A stretch of 64,000 nucleotides of DNA, from the NCBI RefSeq assembly GCF_010093815.1, contig NW_022985561.1, positions 314,045 to 378,044 of the forward strand, read 5' to 3'. This document shows positions 42,802 through 53,513 of the stretch, one piece after another. Origin of the DNA: Pseudovirgaria hyperparasitica (Eukaryota; Ascomycota; Dothideomycetes; Acrospermales; Acrospermaceae). Every line of letters begins with the position of its first letter. Within the stretch, counting starts at the first letter, position 1. A program made the position numbers and the translations under genes. The notes under the pieces were generated by a model, which saw only the letters and a program-made list of their open reading frames with translations, searched no databases and had not been told where the DNA came from.

Positions 42802-45800
42802 TCACCACTCCCTCCAATCACTCCCATCAAGATTCATATAATCGTACGGCCCCACACCCCCACCCACACCCACACCCACACCCCCAACCGCTCCGTTACC
42901 ACCCTTCCCCTCCAGGCCCCCGTCTCCCGCCCCACTCATGCTCATCTCAGGAAAATGCACAGATGCAAGCCGGGCTAGTTCATGCGGATCGATATCAAGA
43001 GGGGTAGATGCTGCTGCTGCTGCTGATGCGGATGCGGATGCTGATGCATTGGGTGCGGGTGAGGGTGCGGGCGCGCCCATCCATGTTTGCATGTTTGCGG
43101 TTGCGGTTGCGGTGGGGTTTGCTTGTACATTCACAAGCGGCGACGAAAGCGCAAACCCCGCATGCGCATGCGCGAACGGATTCAGACGGAGGACTTGGGT
43201 CAGTGCGGGACGGGGGGCGGGGGCGGAGGAGGAGGGTGGTGGTGAGGAATCGGGGGGGATGGGGAGGGCCAGGGAGGGTTTCCAGGGGGTGTTGGGGTTG
43301 GGGATTGGGTATGTTGGGTGGTTGTGGTGGTGGTGGTGGATGATGTCGTGGTCTTCCGGGGGTGTGGGAGTCATTGTTTGGGGGTGGATGTGTGGGTCGG
43401 GGTGTTGTTGTGTTTGTTGTGTTTGGTGTGCGAAGGCGGTGGCGAAGGTGTCGTGGGTGAGGGGGGGAGTGTGGGTTGGGGGGTTTATTGTTGGGGTTGT
43501 CGTTGGATTGGTATTGGGTGTATTGGATGTGGATGTGGTGGTGGTGGTGGTGGTGGTGGTATCACGACGGACGGGGCGGGAGAAGACGAGGTCTTGTGGA
43601 GGCGGCGGCGGCGGATCAGGGGGCGGGCCACGTAGCTCGGCGACGACGGCCTGGAGGACGACGGACATGCGCTCGGCGGGCTGGTATGTGTCGGCCATGT
43701 CCTGGAGGGCGGCGGCGATGCATTCGAGGTATTGCATGTTGTTGCCGCGCTCGGTGGAGTCTTTCATGAATGCTAGGGCGGCGATGAGGGCGGTTGCGGC
43801 TGTGCCCTGGGGGTGTATGTGTTAGGATGGGTGGGATATAGGGGGTGTGTGTGAGAGGGAGAATGAAGAGAGAGGGGATACATACGGCATGCTGCAGGGC
43901 AGAGATACACACTTGCTTCGTATTAAAGCGCTGGCGATGCTGCCAGAAGATCTTCGAGACGCAGACGGCATGCTTCGTGCACACGCTGCGCGAGAGCGCG
44001 GCGACGCGTGATATCGGGCCGCCGCTCTTCTTCTGGACGTCGTCTTCATATTGTGAAAAGGGGCGGTGCAGGAGGATGAGTGAGGAATGATACTGTTGGT
44101 GGAGGAGGAAGAAGGAGAAGGGGGCTCGGGCGACGTTTTCTGCGTTCCATTTCAGGGGCTCGGGGAGGCGGGTGTACCACTTGTTGAGCTCGTGGTCGAG
44201 CTTGACCATCTTGGAGTAGGCGTCGCGGTCGAGTGAGGTTTGAGATTCCTTGTGGAGGTGTGAGCGGTCGGAGATGCGGCCGGCGAGTTCCATGAGGTCC
44301 AGGAGTGCCTAGGAAGTCAGCAGGGGTGGGTTTTGGGAGGACATGGGATATACCTCGTAGATTAGTGTCTCGAGAGATTTGCCTGGTCCAGCGGGCTTGC
44401 ATGTTCCTAGTCTCTCGAACTGTTTGGCCAGGTAATAGATTTCTAGATCTGCGCTCTTCATGCTGGTAGGCCGTCCGAGGAACATTGCCCAGTACCTAGG
44501 AGACGTCAGCTACACTATCTCATTGTCCGGTCAGACAGATCACTTACTTGTCGTAGATGACGCAGGCCCATAATGTCATCTGCCGGATATCGACTTCTCT
44601 TTCTGCGAATCCTGAAGCTCGAGAATCGAGATGGAGACTGCTCTGGCTGTCAGTCGTTGACATTACAATAAGTATCGCATCAGAAACATACCCGATGTCA
44701 AATGCAAGCCGTATCGCCATTCCTATTCCAATTCAGCAACGACCAAGAAAAAGCCTCATGTCACCTACCGCTATACATCCAACCAAGGTTGTCACGACCA
44801 ACTAGAAATGTCAACCCATATACAAGCACGGTCGCGGAGAGAATGCCTCAAACATACCACCACACTCCAAGTCCCCAAGCAACAAGAGCGCCACAACCGA
44901 CGTGACACCCCCCGGCTGCTCCAGCTCGCTATCAAGCATATCCTTCGCCGCACTATGCAGCGTACTCTGCCGCCGCGCAAACACAAGCCTCTGCATATCC
45001 GGCCGCGCCTTATCCGCAAACCTGTACCCCATAGCCAACACACAGACATGCAGATAGGGCGAGTAGAAGCTGCGCCCGCCATGCTTGTAGTCGTCCGTAA
45101 ACGCCTCCTGGTGCACGACGTGCATGACGGAGTTGTAGTGCTGCCAGAACAGCTCCATCAGGTACGCGTGGGTGGCGGTGGGAAGCAGGCTGATGATGTG
45201 TGCGGCGCGCTTCTCGTGCTCCTGGAAGCCCTTGAGCTCGCGCGACGCGACCTCGCTCCCGGAGTGGACGTGGCAGTTTGTCGTCGGTCCGAAGTATCGG
45301 AGCCGGCCGTTGAGCTGGTCGAAGCTGAGGTGGCCTTGCGTCGAGAGGAGTTTCTTGACCATGCCGTCGCGTGGGGGGATCGGCTGTGCTTGTGGGAAGC
45401 CGGGAGCTGTGTGTCTCATGGTTGTATTGTCCCGGCTTGCTGGTGCCATAGCCTTGTGTTCCATGTCCATGTACTGCGTGGCCGAGCCGAACTGGTCTGT
45501 CCGCATAAAGCTCTCCGTCTTCTCAACGTCGCCAGTGTTCTCGGAGCCTGAGTCCGGCATGTGAGGAGAGAATGTGACTGAGGGCAGCTCATCGGGTCCG
45601 TGGTGTCGTGTTTGTGGTGGGTGGTTCGCAGGGGGTGGTACGATCCCTTGGTCAACAAGCATCTGTTCTAGCATTGATATCCTGTCGAGCAGGGAGGACA
45701 TGTATGCTCGTGAGATTGGCCTACAAGGAGCAGTCATCAGTCATCTGGCGGAGTGATATCATGAGCGTAGTCCGCACCTTCGTCTCTCGTCGTCATTCTT

Positions 45801-46108
45801 TATGATGCATTGCACGCCGGTCTTGCTGCACTGGACACATCTGGTATCATCGGACGGAACAACACACTGCGCGTATCATCAGATGTGGACAACAACCCTC
45901 GATCGAGCAGTAAACTCACACGTATTCGACGGTCTCGACAAGTAACGCAAGCCACAGAAGCCCGATGGCGAGACTTTGGCCGGTCGAATTTGGGCGACTC
46001 ACTGCCGTCATCATCCGTCTTCCTGGCCGGTCGCGAGGCAGGCGTCTTTGGCCGACGACTACCAGCCTTCGCCAACGTCAGACTCGGTCGCTGTTCGCCC
46101 TTCACCAT
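42802..46108 (-). CDS. Zn2Cys6 transcription factor with fungal_trans domain and low-complexity tail
   Basis: Predicted nuclear regulator of about 957 aa. Nine exons are inferred: 46108-45920, 45866-45778, 45720-44858, 44801-44769, 44722-44692, 44646-44548, 44495-44354, 44308-43886 and 43806-42802. The zinc cluster is split by intron 1 and spans residues 54-83 (C-x2-C-x6-C-x8-C-x2-C-x6-C). A dimerisation-type helix follows (SRAYMSSLLDRISMLEQML). The middle homology region shows LFWQHYNSVMHVVHQEAF and, after splicing, GRDNLGWMYSG, DIRQMTLWACVIYDKYWAMF and LGRPTSM, which is the Fungal_trans pattern. The last exon is largely low complexity: Pro, Thr, His and Ala runs plus a Gly/Val repeat. Its neighbour on the same strand is an acyl-CoA ligase-like gene, a possible target. 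Two exons are only 33 and 31 nt long. Confidence 0.88.
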
Positions 46109-47182
46109 GGTGTCACGACGCTGGGACTGGGAGTTGGACGGGTTGTTGGAAACATGACGAGGGCAAGCCGATAATGCAAGAGTGCGGATGTCTTGCAGAT
46201 GAATCAGGGCGTGTCGGGAGTAGCCCTAACTCCGAAATCCTATGCGCCTGCGATCCACCACTGTGGATTTGATAGTGGACTGACTGGCAGTCAACGGCCG
46301 GGTCGATTCCTTTTGGTTCAAAAGTGCGAGTCCTGGACTTTGCGGGGTCCTCGAAAGGCTGTCTGTGGTGGATCGTGTAGTATTATTGAGTGGGCCGATG
46401 AAAGCTCGAGTGGGCATTCGTGCGGCGAAGTTTCCAGAGAGGTTGGGATTAGGAACCTTGCATTTTCTGAAGGGCTCCGCGGGAGAGAGTGTCCACAGAG
46501 AGCGTGAAACGGTGCAGTGCAGTTGATAGCCCAGCGATGCTCTGCCTTCTGACGGAGGCTGTGTTGTATCAGTCCCTCTTGTCCCTGAATATCGAGGATG
46601 TGGTATGATCATTCTAGGATATTGCTCCAATATCTGCAAGGCCCGGCGCTGTGGAGATTCGGCACAATCGAACGAATCTGCAACATCAGTCCATAAACCT
46701 GATAAGATAGTGAAAAGTGCAGGCAATGAAAGTGTGATGAATCATGATTGGCCCCATATGATTCCGGCTGACTCGCCGTGTCTACCATGCTCATCGGGGA
46801 ATTGGTGGCTGATGACCCGGATCAACCAATACAGCCGTGTGAAAGTGGATATGTTCCCCGTCCTTGCCTCCACTTCAGGCGAAGTCAAGCCTTCGGCAAT
46901 TTACATCGAGATCCGATAGGCACCTCGGAGCGATGTCCGCAGATGTCGCAGTTGCTGGAGATTACACAGCATTACGGGGGGCCAAGCCAATGTGCATATG
47001 ACTGGCCCTGGACCTGTATTGGCGAAGAAAAGTATATGGAACATAGGAACGCCATCTCGTTTCATTTCTGGGTGTGCAATCGACTCTTTTCACCGATCGC
47101 TGCACGCCCCTGGAACGCCGATCATCAGGTTATATGACTGAACAGGAAGCGTACTGTACATAAGCAGATTTCTCGTATGCCT
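46109..47182. other. Intergenic region
   Basis: About 1.1 kb between the 3' end of the ligase gene and the start of the zinc-cluster gene, so mainly promoter of the latter. No gene, repeat or RNA is recognised. Confidence 0.5.
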
Positions 47183-49136
47183 TCATAGCCTCGCCTTTAC
47201 CTTCCGCTCCATCTCTGGTATATCTCGCTTTGCCCATTCGCGCATGATCTGCCGCTTGATCTTACCACTGGCGAGCTTCGGTATCTCGTCCACAAACATG
47301 ATACCCCCAGCCAGTCGCTTGTGCTTCGCTACTCGTTTAATGAACCACTTGTGGATATCCTCCTCTGAAACTTTGCCAGTCGCCTCTGGCGCCAAAGTCA
47401 CGTACGCCCGTGGCCATTCTTGGCCATGTCTACCCGATCGTCAGCATCAGTCGCCAAAGAAACCCGTGGTGCATAACAAACAATTGTATCCCTGTCACTG
47501 CCGAATCGATGATGGCTTCATGCTCAAGTAATACTGCTTCCAGCTCCGCAGGCGCAACCTGGAGCGCATTCACTTTGATCATTTCCTACAAATTCCTTTC
47601 GTTAGCTGGTGCGTGCTAAATTCTGGGACTGGGGCTCCCGGAGAGATAAATCGCACCTTTTTGCGATCCACAATCCAGAATTTTCCGTTTCGCATGATTG
47701 CAATATCGCCCGTTTTCAGCCAGCCGCCTTCGAGAAGGGTCTCCCTGGTGGCCTCCTCGTTCTTCCAGTACCGCATGCACACCTGCGGCCCGCGCACGTA
47801 GAGTTCGCCTCTGTGGCCATGCGGGACTTCGTTACCATTATCGTCACGCATCGAAATCTCGGTGTTTGGAATAATATGGCCAATTGACCCGGTACTGTCG
47901 ACTGTTAAAAAGATGACCGAATAACAAGCTCTAACCCACTTACAAATCCACAGTCCCACCAGGAACTAGGATAGCTCCACAAGTTACCTCAGTCATGCCC
48001 CAGCCAGAATTAATCTGCACGTTGAACCTCTCGCTCACCTCACGAGCCAACTCCGTAGGCAGTGGCGCAGCTCCCGTCAAGATATCCGTCACGCTCGAGA
48101 TGTCATAGTTTGCCGTTTCCGGTCGCTTTTGCAACATGACAAGAATCGGCGGAGCAACCTGGAGGTTCGTGATTCGGTAGTTCTGGATGTGTTGGAGGTA
48201 TCTCTCAAAGTTGAAGACCTTCATAATGTAACAGGGTATCTGCAGTCGCTGGACGCCCATATTGGTAAACAGCTGGCCGTACGCATGATATAGCGGTAGA
48301 AAAGCAAGCTTTTGCACAGATCAGTCTTCTGGACCGGACGTTCGAACTGGCTGCAACCTACCCATCTCTCCGGCGGGAAATCGTCCCATGTATACCCGCG
48401 GCCAACAAAACGGGTGTAAAAGTTCTGTTCCAAGTTTGCGATCAGGTTTGCATGACTTACACACACCCCCTTGGGCAAACCTGTGGTGCCTGAGGAATAG
48501 TTGACGGTCGCAACGGTATTCACAGCCTCCGTCGGAGTCAATGGCTTTATCTGTGCACGATCGGCTTCCGCTGGTGTTCCTATGAAGGTTTGCCAGTCGT
48601 AGATGCCGCGGATAGGTGGGACGTATTCGTCGGAGAAGAGGAATAGCTGGGGGACAGACTTGCCCGTCCGCTGAGCGGCCGCCGTGGCGGCTGGGAGCGC
48701 AGTGTCTATCAGATCGGGGTGTACGAGAATCACTCTCGCGTCGGTGTCAGCTATTTGATGTGTCATTTCTGTGCTCCAGTTAGTGCGAACAGTTTCAGAG
48801 CTGTGTATATCGTATCTCCTGACCTGCTACTGTATACGAAGGATTGCCACCGCTGAAGATCCGCTTTGAGCCTACGATGCCAAGGTAGGCGCATGGTACG
48901 AATATATGGTTTGGCGTGAATATCAAGACCACTTCGCCTTCTCGTACACCCAGCTTGTCAAGGCCTATCCCCAACCTCTTGATCCATGCTAGCATCTGTC
49001 GCGAGGAAAGCGATCTGCTTGGATCCTCTGCACTGATCCATAGGGGCGTGTCTGTTATCTTGTGCTCCGGGAATAGATACGTCAGGAGATTGCATTGAGG
49101 CAGGTCTAGGTCAGGGTAAGGCGAACGGTACACCAT
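47183..49136 (-). CDS. 4-coumarate-CoA ligase-like acyl-CoA synthetase, peroxisomal type
   Basis: ATP-dependent adenylate-forming enzyme that activates an aryl or fatty acid to its CoA ester. Six exons are inferred: 49136-48824, 48768-48362, 48308-47944, 47894-47657, 47585-47482 and 47429-47183. The product is about 557 aa, typical for the family. Core motifs are intact: the AMP-binding P-loop VNYSSGTTGLPKGVCVSH (near residue 196), GWGMTE, GELYVRGPQVCMRYW, LKTGDIA, IVDRKKEMIKVN and the C-terminal catalytic lysine in LASGKIKRQ. The protein ends in Ala-Arg-Leu, which fits the PTS1 peroxisomal signal pattern. The intron before the last exon uses a less common GTTTGT donor. It is divergent from an SDR gene. 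The substrate is unknown; aromatic or medium-chain acids are likeliest. Confidence 0.92.
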
Positions 49137-49699
49137 GGTGACGGACAGTGGTCAGACTGTAGGTCGGGAGGTCAAGGTAGATGAAGCCTCCGAGACGAGC
49201 AAGAATTGGAGGAGTAGGAGCAAGATAGACACATTGAGGGAAGGATAGGGCTTAATAAAGCCTCAATCATGGAAGCTGACATGACGCTCGACGCCGAGAC
49301 TAACCAACAGTAGAATGATGATCTTGGATCGTGGAGAGGCAGAGGTGGAGAGAGTGGAGAGTGAAGAGAGAGCAGGATGAAGTTATTCCCGAGACGGGAT
49401 TACGGCTAACGCTGGGAGGGATAACGCCGAACGCTAACATGACAGTTTGGCAGCTTGAACGGCACGGCTAAGGTCCTCGGAAGCACCCCACAGTTGTCTA
49501 CGGCGCTACTATTGCCGAAAACCCCACAGAAGGAAGACGGAAGTCGGCTTGGGTCCCCTGCCGACCCCCCTTAGTCTCTCTCCCTCATACCGGGCATTCG
49601 TAAGTGGTGGTCATGTATGGATTGTAGTCACTGTCTGTCATCCGTAGCTCTACTTGATCACAAACGTCTCTCTATATTGACGCTCGGCGCCAGACCATA
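49137..49699. promoter_or_regulatory. Shared upstream region of the ligase-like and SDR genes
   Basis: 563 bp between the two divergent start codons. Around 49390-49450 a GGGATTACGGCTAACGCTGGGAGGGATAAC-type segment includes two related GGATTACGGCTAACG / GGATAACGCCGAACG units. Joint control by the zinc-cluster factor encoded nearby is possible but only inferred. Confidence 0.45.
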
Positions 49700-50712
49700 A
49701 TGTCAGACCTCAGCGACATGAGCAAGTTGTTCCGTCTCGACGGAAAGGTAGCATTAGTAACCGGTGGCATGACTGATCCAACATCCTACTTTATAGACAT
49801 CTGGCTAACCACTCTGTTTCAGGCTCTCGAGGTCTGGGACTCCACGCTGCAACAGCCTTCCTCAAAGCGGGAGCCAGCAAGGTCATCCTGGCAGCCAGGA
49901 AAGCAGAGGGACCCCAGGGCTTGGACCAGGCCGTGAAGCGGCTCAATGAACTGCCTGGAGTTCAGGGTTCGGCTGTTGGCATATCAGCCAACGTCGCTAC
50001 TCTGGATGGCATTGAGAGTCTCCTTAAGCAGATCGGAGAGATTGTCGACAGATTGGATATTCTCGTGGCAAACGCAGGTACTACCTGGGGTGGACCCTTT
50101 GAGCCGACGCCAGATTGGTCGTCACAGAAGATCCTCGATCTGAACGTCCGTGGAGTCTTCAATCTCGTCCGTCTGTGAGCTGAGATACCGACCTCCCGCC
50201 TCACCATTACCATCCACTTACCCGCAACAGCGCCGTACCATTACTCGAGAAATCCGGGTCGAGATCCGACCCCTCGAGGATCGTCATCGTAAGCTCCGTA
50301 GCCGGCACCAACGTCACGCATACCGGCGACCACGGGACGATCATGTACTCAGCCTCCAAGGCCGCAGCACATCATCTAGCGAGAAACTTCGCGGTGGAGC
50401 TGGGGCCGCGGAACATCACTAGCAATGCTGTTGCGCCAGGCTTTTTTCCCACCAGGCTTGCAAACGGTCTGATCCAGGAACTTGGGGGTCAGGAGGCACT
50501 TGAACGGGAGAACCCACGACTGCGACTGGGTGTCCCGGATGATATTGGGGGAGTGATGGTCTTTCTCTGCTCGCGAGCTGGGAGCTATGTGTAAGTGTGC
50601 AGGGGATAAGATGCACTGTGACGATTGTACTGATTAGGATTTTAGGAATGGCGAGGATATTGCGGTAGATGGTGGTGCTCGATGGAAGCAGGGGACGAAT
50701 CACAAGTTATGA
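49700..50712 (+). CDS. Short-chain dehydrogenase/reductase (SDR)
   Basis: Classical SDR of about 281 aa from four inferred exons (49700-49766, 49823-50174, 50231-50590, 50646-50712). The cofactor motif after splicing is VTGGSRGLG, the T-G-x3-G-x-G signature, followed by ILAARK. The active site shows NAG (residues near the LVANAG strand), the serine in IVIVSSVAG and Tyr/Lys in MYSASKAA. The C-terminal IAVDGG is also standard. The closest look is to gluconate 5-dehydrogenase or 3-oxoacyl reductase-like members, so a hydroxyacyl or polyol substrate is plausible. Intron 1 seems to use a GC donor (see findings). The gene is head-to-head with the acyl-CoA ligase-like gene, so both may act in one breakdown route. 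Confidence 0.92.
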
Positions 50713-51132
50713 TCCAGCTCTCGAGACTGTGAAAACGATACTTGCATCTTCTCCCACGTCACAGTCACATGTCACATAGTGATTGAACACTACGGCAGTG
50801 ATCAGGATGTGAATTGATATCAAGACAGGAAGCCACTTTCCAGACCGCAACTTGCGCCAACGCTACCTTCTTCCATCTTGGCTACGCTGCAATTGCATCT
50901 TCGACAATCACCGCCCCTGCACTTCCAGGCTTAATGCCATTTCCCCTCTTCCACTCTGCCGTCACTATATACCCAAAGCCCAAACGTATCACCCAACGTC
51001 CCATCTGACCATAGTCCCAGCATCCACAAACACACATAACACCATATTTCTACACCGCCTCTCGCTAAACCCCATCAGTCGTTTCACATATTTACCCCCT
51101 TCCCACTCATTATCCATCCCCAGCCTCCAAGC
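50713..51132. other. Intergenic region
   Basis: 420 bp between the SDR and the multipass membrane protein gene. C-rich sequence precedes the downstream start. Nothing specific is recognised. Confidence 0.5.
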
Positions 51133-52640
51133 ATGATCTCCCACGCGTCTCCTCCGAGACAATGTAAGACCCCCAAAGGTCATTCTACAGTCCCCGAGCT
51201 AACAATCCACAGTCAACCCCAACGAAGACGGCCTAACCTTCAAGGCCTCGGGCCCTAGTGCCATCGTCGGCCTCATCCTTGCCTCCTTGCTACTCGCCTT
51301 CAGCACGATCCGCGTCGTACGTCTCAAGAGCGTGTTTCCCGCAGAGCTCTGGGCCGCGGGGCTAAGTATGTATTCATCACTGCCACCCGTGCGACTGAGT
51401 ATACAGACTATCTGGTGTCTGACAGGCGCACAGGTCACTGCTCAGGCTGGGCACTGCGCATCATGTATCTATACACAGGCACATACCACCCCATGCACGC
51501 CGCAGGCTCCTATCTAATGATGCTGTACGTCCCAAACCGAGGAACTCCAAACCAGCAAGAGCCACAAATCCCTAATTACCCCCGCAAACAGTCTCTCCAC
51601 AACCCTCACCACCGCCGCACTCCTCCCCTGGCTCACAACAATCACATCCGACACCAGACAACTCCCCGCCCGCACCTCCCCCATCTTCACGCCCGCGCAA
51701 TGCAAGACCGCCCTCAGCCACACCGCCACCCTCGCCCTCGCCTTCCAAGCCATCGGCGCCATCCTCTGGGGCACCGCCTTCCAAGGCCCCAAATCCGCTG
51801 ACCACGCGGCTGACGTGCTGGCAAGCGGGTACACGATGCTAGCAGCCGGTCTCCTCGCCTCGCTGCTCGTGCTGACTGCCATCACGCTCGCTCTGGCGCG
51901 CTACACCTGGTCCACGCGTCTCTGCGCGCCGTCAGAGCAACACGGCGTTATCCCGCGCGAGCGTATGAGAGCGGCGCTGCGCTTCTGCGCTGCTGCGACG
52001 GTGCTGCTTGGTGTGCAGACGCTGTGTCGACTGGGACGGCATGGGGTCGTGTTTACGCAGTCGAACGGGGCGTTTCTGCAGTTCTATCTCCGGCATTATG
52101 GCGCGAGGACGGAGTATTATCTCTGGGTTGGTGAGGCGGGGCCGTTGATGTGTGAGTTGTGCTGCTTTGCTTTTCTTTTCGTGTTTTTTGGACTGCGTGC
52201 TGATGGTGTGTTTTTGTTTGTGTGTCTAGTTGTATTCGTACTGTTTTGCTGTCCTGCTACGTGTCCGCTGCCTTTATGCGCGACTGTGCTGGGAGGGCGG
52301 TCGATTGATGATGGGACTGCTGTTGGGCTGCCTGTGTGGCGGCAGTATAGTATGCAAAGGCGTTTTCTCGCTGCTGCTGCTGCTGCGCATGAGTCGAGGG
52401 CGGGACATGTCTCGAGGCAGCAGTATCCTGCCGTTCCTGTCGAGGCAGCAGCAGCAGCAGCAGTCGCAGCGCCGCCGCGCGTGTCTGTGGATACGCATAA
52501 GATTGCTGTTGATGGAGAGATGTATAGGTGTGTGCATTGTGCTGCCAAGTCGCCGCTCTGAGGAGAAGGGATGGGTTCTTGGAATGTGGATGGTGTATGC
52601 CTGTCTGCGGACAGTCTCCGGTCTTGTTGTATTTAGCTAG
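51133..52640 (+). CDS. Multipass membrane protein, RTA1-like topology (tentative)
   Basis: Inferred exons are 51133-51163, 51213-51365, 51446-51524, 51592-52151 and a last exon from 52230. About six to seven hydrophobic helices can be seen: IVGLILASLLLAFSTI, a helix around ALRIMYLY, TTLTTAALLPWLTTI, LALAFQAIGAILWG, LAAGLLASLLVLTAITLAL and RFCAAATVLLGVQTLC. Near the end, RTEYYLWVGEAGPLM recalls the E...E..PM pattern of RTA1-like proteins of lipid-stress and azole resistance. This link is weak. The 3' end is uncertain: splicing the last intron gives a stop at 52638-52640, reading through gives one at 52559-52561. The last part is Leu/Arg/Gln-rich and may not be conserved. Confidence 0.55.
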
Positions 52641-53069
52641 CTAGCTAACTGTGCAAAGATAGAAGTGAGGGATCCGAGTGTCGTGTTGCTACACTGATTC
52701 ATTCAATCCATTCAATCCATGCATCCATGCATCCATCCATGCATCCATCTAGCTAGAAGTAGAACTAGAACGAGAACTACCTAGTGCTACTGTAGGTAGT
52801 TTTGATAATCCATATGGATGGGATAGTACGTAGCGCGGTAACCGGACCACATGGCCCCCCCACTGTGGCGGCCACATGTGAGCAGCAGAAATTCTCGTTT
52901 TTTTTTTGGACATGTGGTTATTCTTAGCAGACGCGCTGATGGATGATGCGCTGTGGATGCGCTGTGGGTAATTATGTGCGTGCACAAAGAAAGAAAGAAA
53001 GAAAGACAGACAGAAAAATGGTCTTCTCGGCACATCCACAGAGACAGACAGAGAAGATTGTATCTTTCT

Positions 53070-53070
53070 G

Positions 53071-53102
<32 letters not shown>
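53070..53102 (+). repeat. (CTA)n trinucleotide microsatellite
   Basis: About eleven CTA units in a row in the 3' intergenic region between the membrane-protein gene and the ZIP gene. Confidence 0.85.
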
Positions 53103-53103
<1 letters not shown>

Positions 53104-53205
53104 ATGCGTTCAGGACTCCAGGACTCGAGTACTCGAGTGTGGTGGTGGAGATGGTACAAGAGTATGAAAGCGCTCAAATGCTATATTCCGAAAAATAATA
53201 ATGCC

Positions 53206-53345
53206 ATGAATGCCCTGTATGCTACATCCGCCAAGATGACATGAATGCCCTGTATGCTACATCCGCCAAGATGACATGAATGCCCTGTATGCTACATCCG
53301 CCAAGATGACATGAATGCCCTGTATGCTACATCCGCCAAGATGCC
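53206..53345 (+). repeat. 35-bp minisatellite, four copies
   Basis: Four direct copies of a 35-bp unit start at 53206, 53241, 53276 and 53311. The first three look identical; the last differs near its end. They are followed by shorter ATGAATGCC fragments. The array sits about 170 bp beyond the ZIP transporter stop, probably in or just after its 3' UTR. The near-identity indicates recent expansion. Confidence 0.92.
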
Positions 53346-53513
53346 ATGAATGCCATGAATGCCAGCCCATTAAAAGTCCCAAAGATATCCCCATAAGCCC
53401 TTTTCTTTTTAATTGTGAGATCCCCCCAATGTCTATCAGAGACGCCAGTTTCCCATGCCCTCTTTCCTCCCATACTAATGCCAGATAAATGACCCCCCCA
53501 AAAAACGCCCCCT

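Larger units (their letters stand above)
52641..53513. other. Repeat-rich intergenic region between convergent genes
   Basis: About 870 bp with several simple repeats: TAGC units near 52636-52650, a CATC/CATG run at 52700-52750, AAAG units near 52987-53005, a CTA run at about 53070-53102 and a 35-bp minisatellite at 53206-53345. No gene is supported. Confidence 0.65.

Noticed and set aside
42938-43825. 295-residue plus-strand frame opposite the zinc-cluster gene's last exon
   Set aside because: Its composition mirrors the triplet repeats (Val, Gly, Trp and Asp/Ala runs); the minus frame joins properly to upstream exons.
42802-52640. Secondary-metabolite biosynthetic cluster
   Set aside because: There is no polyketide synthase, NRPS, terpene cyclase or prenyltransferase; only a ligase, an SDR and a regulator are present.
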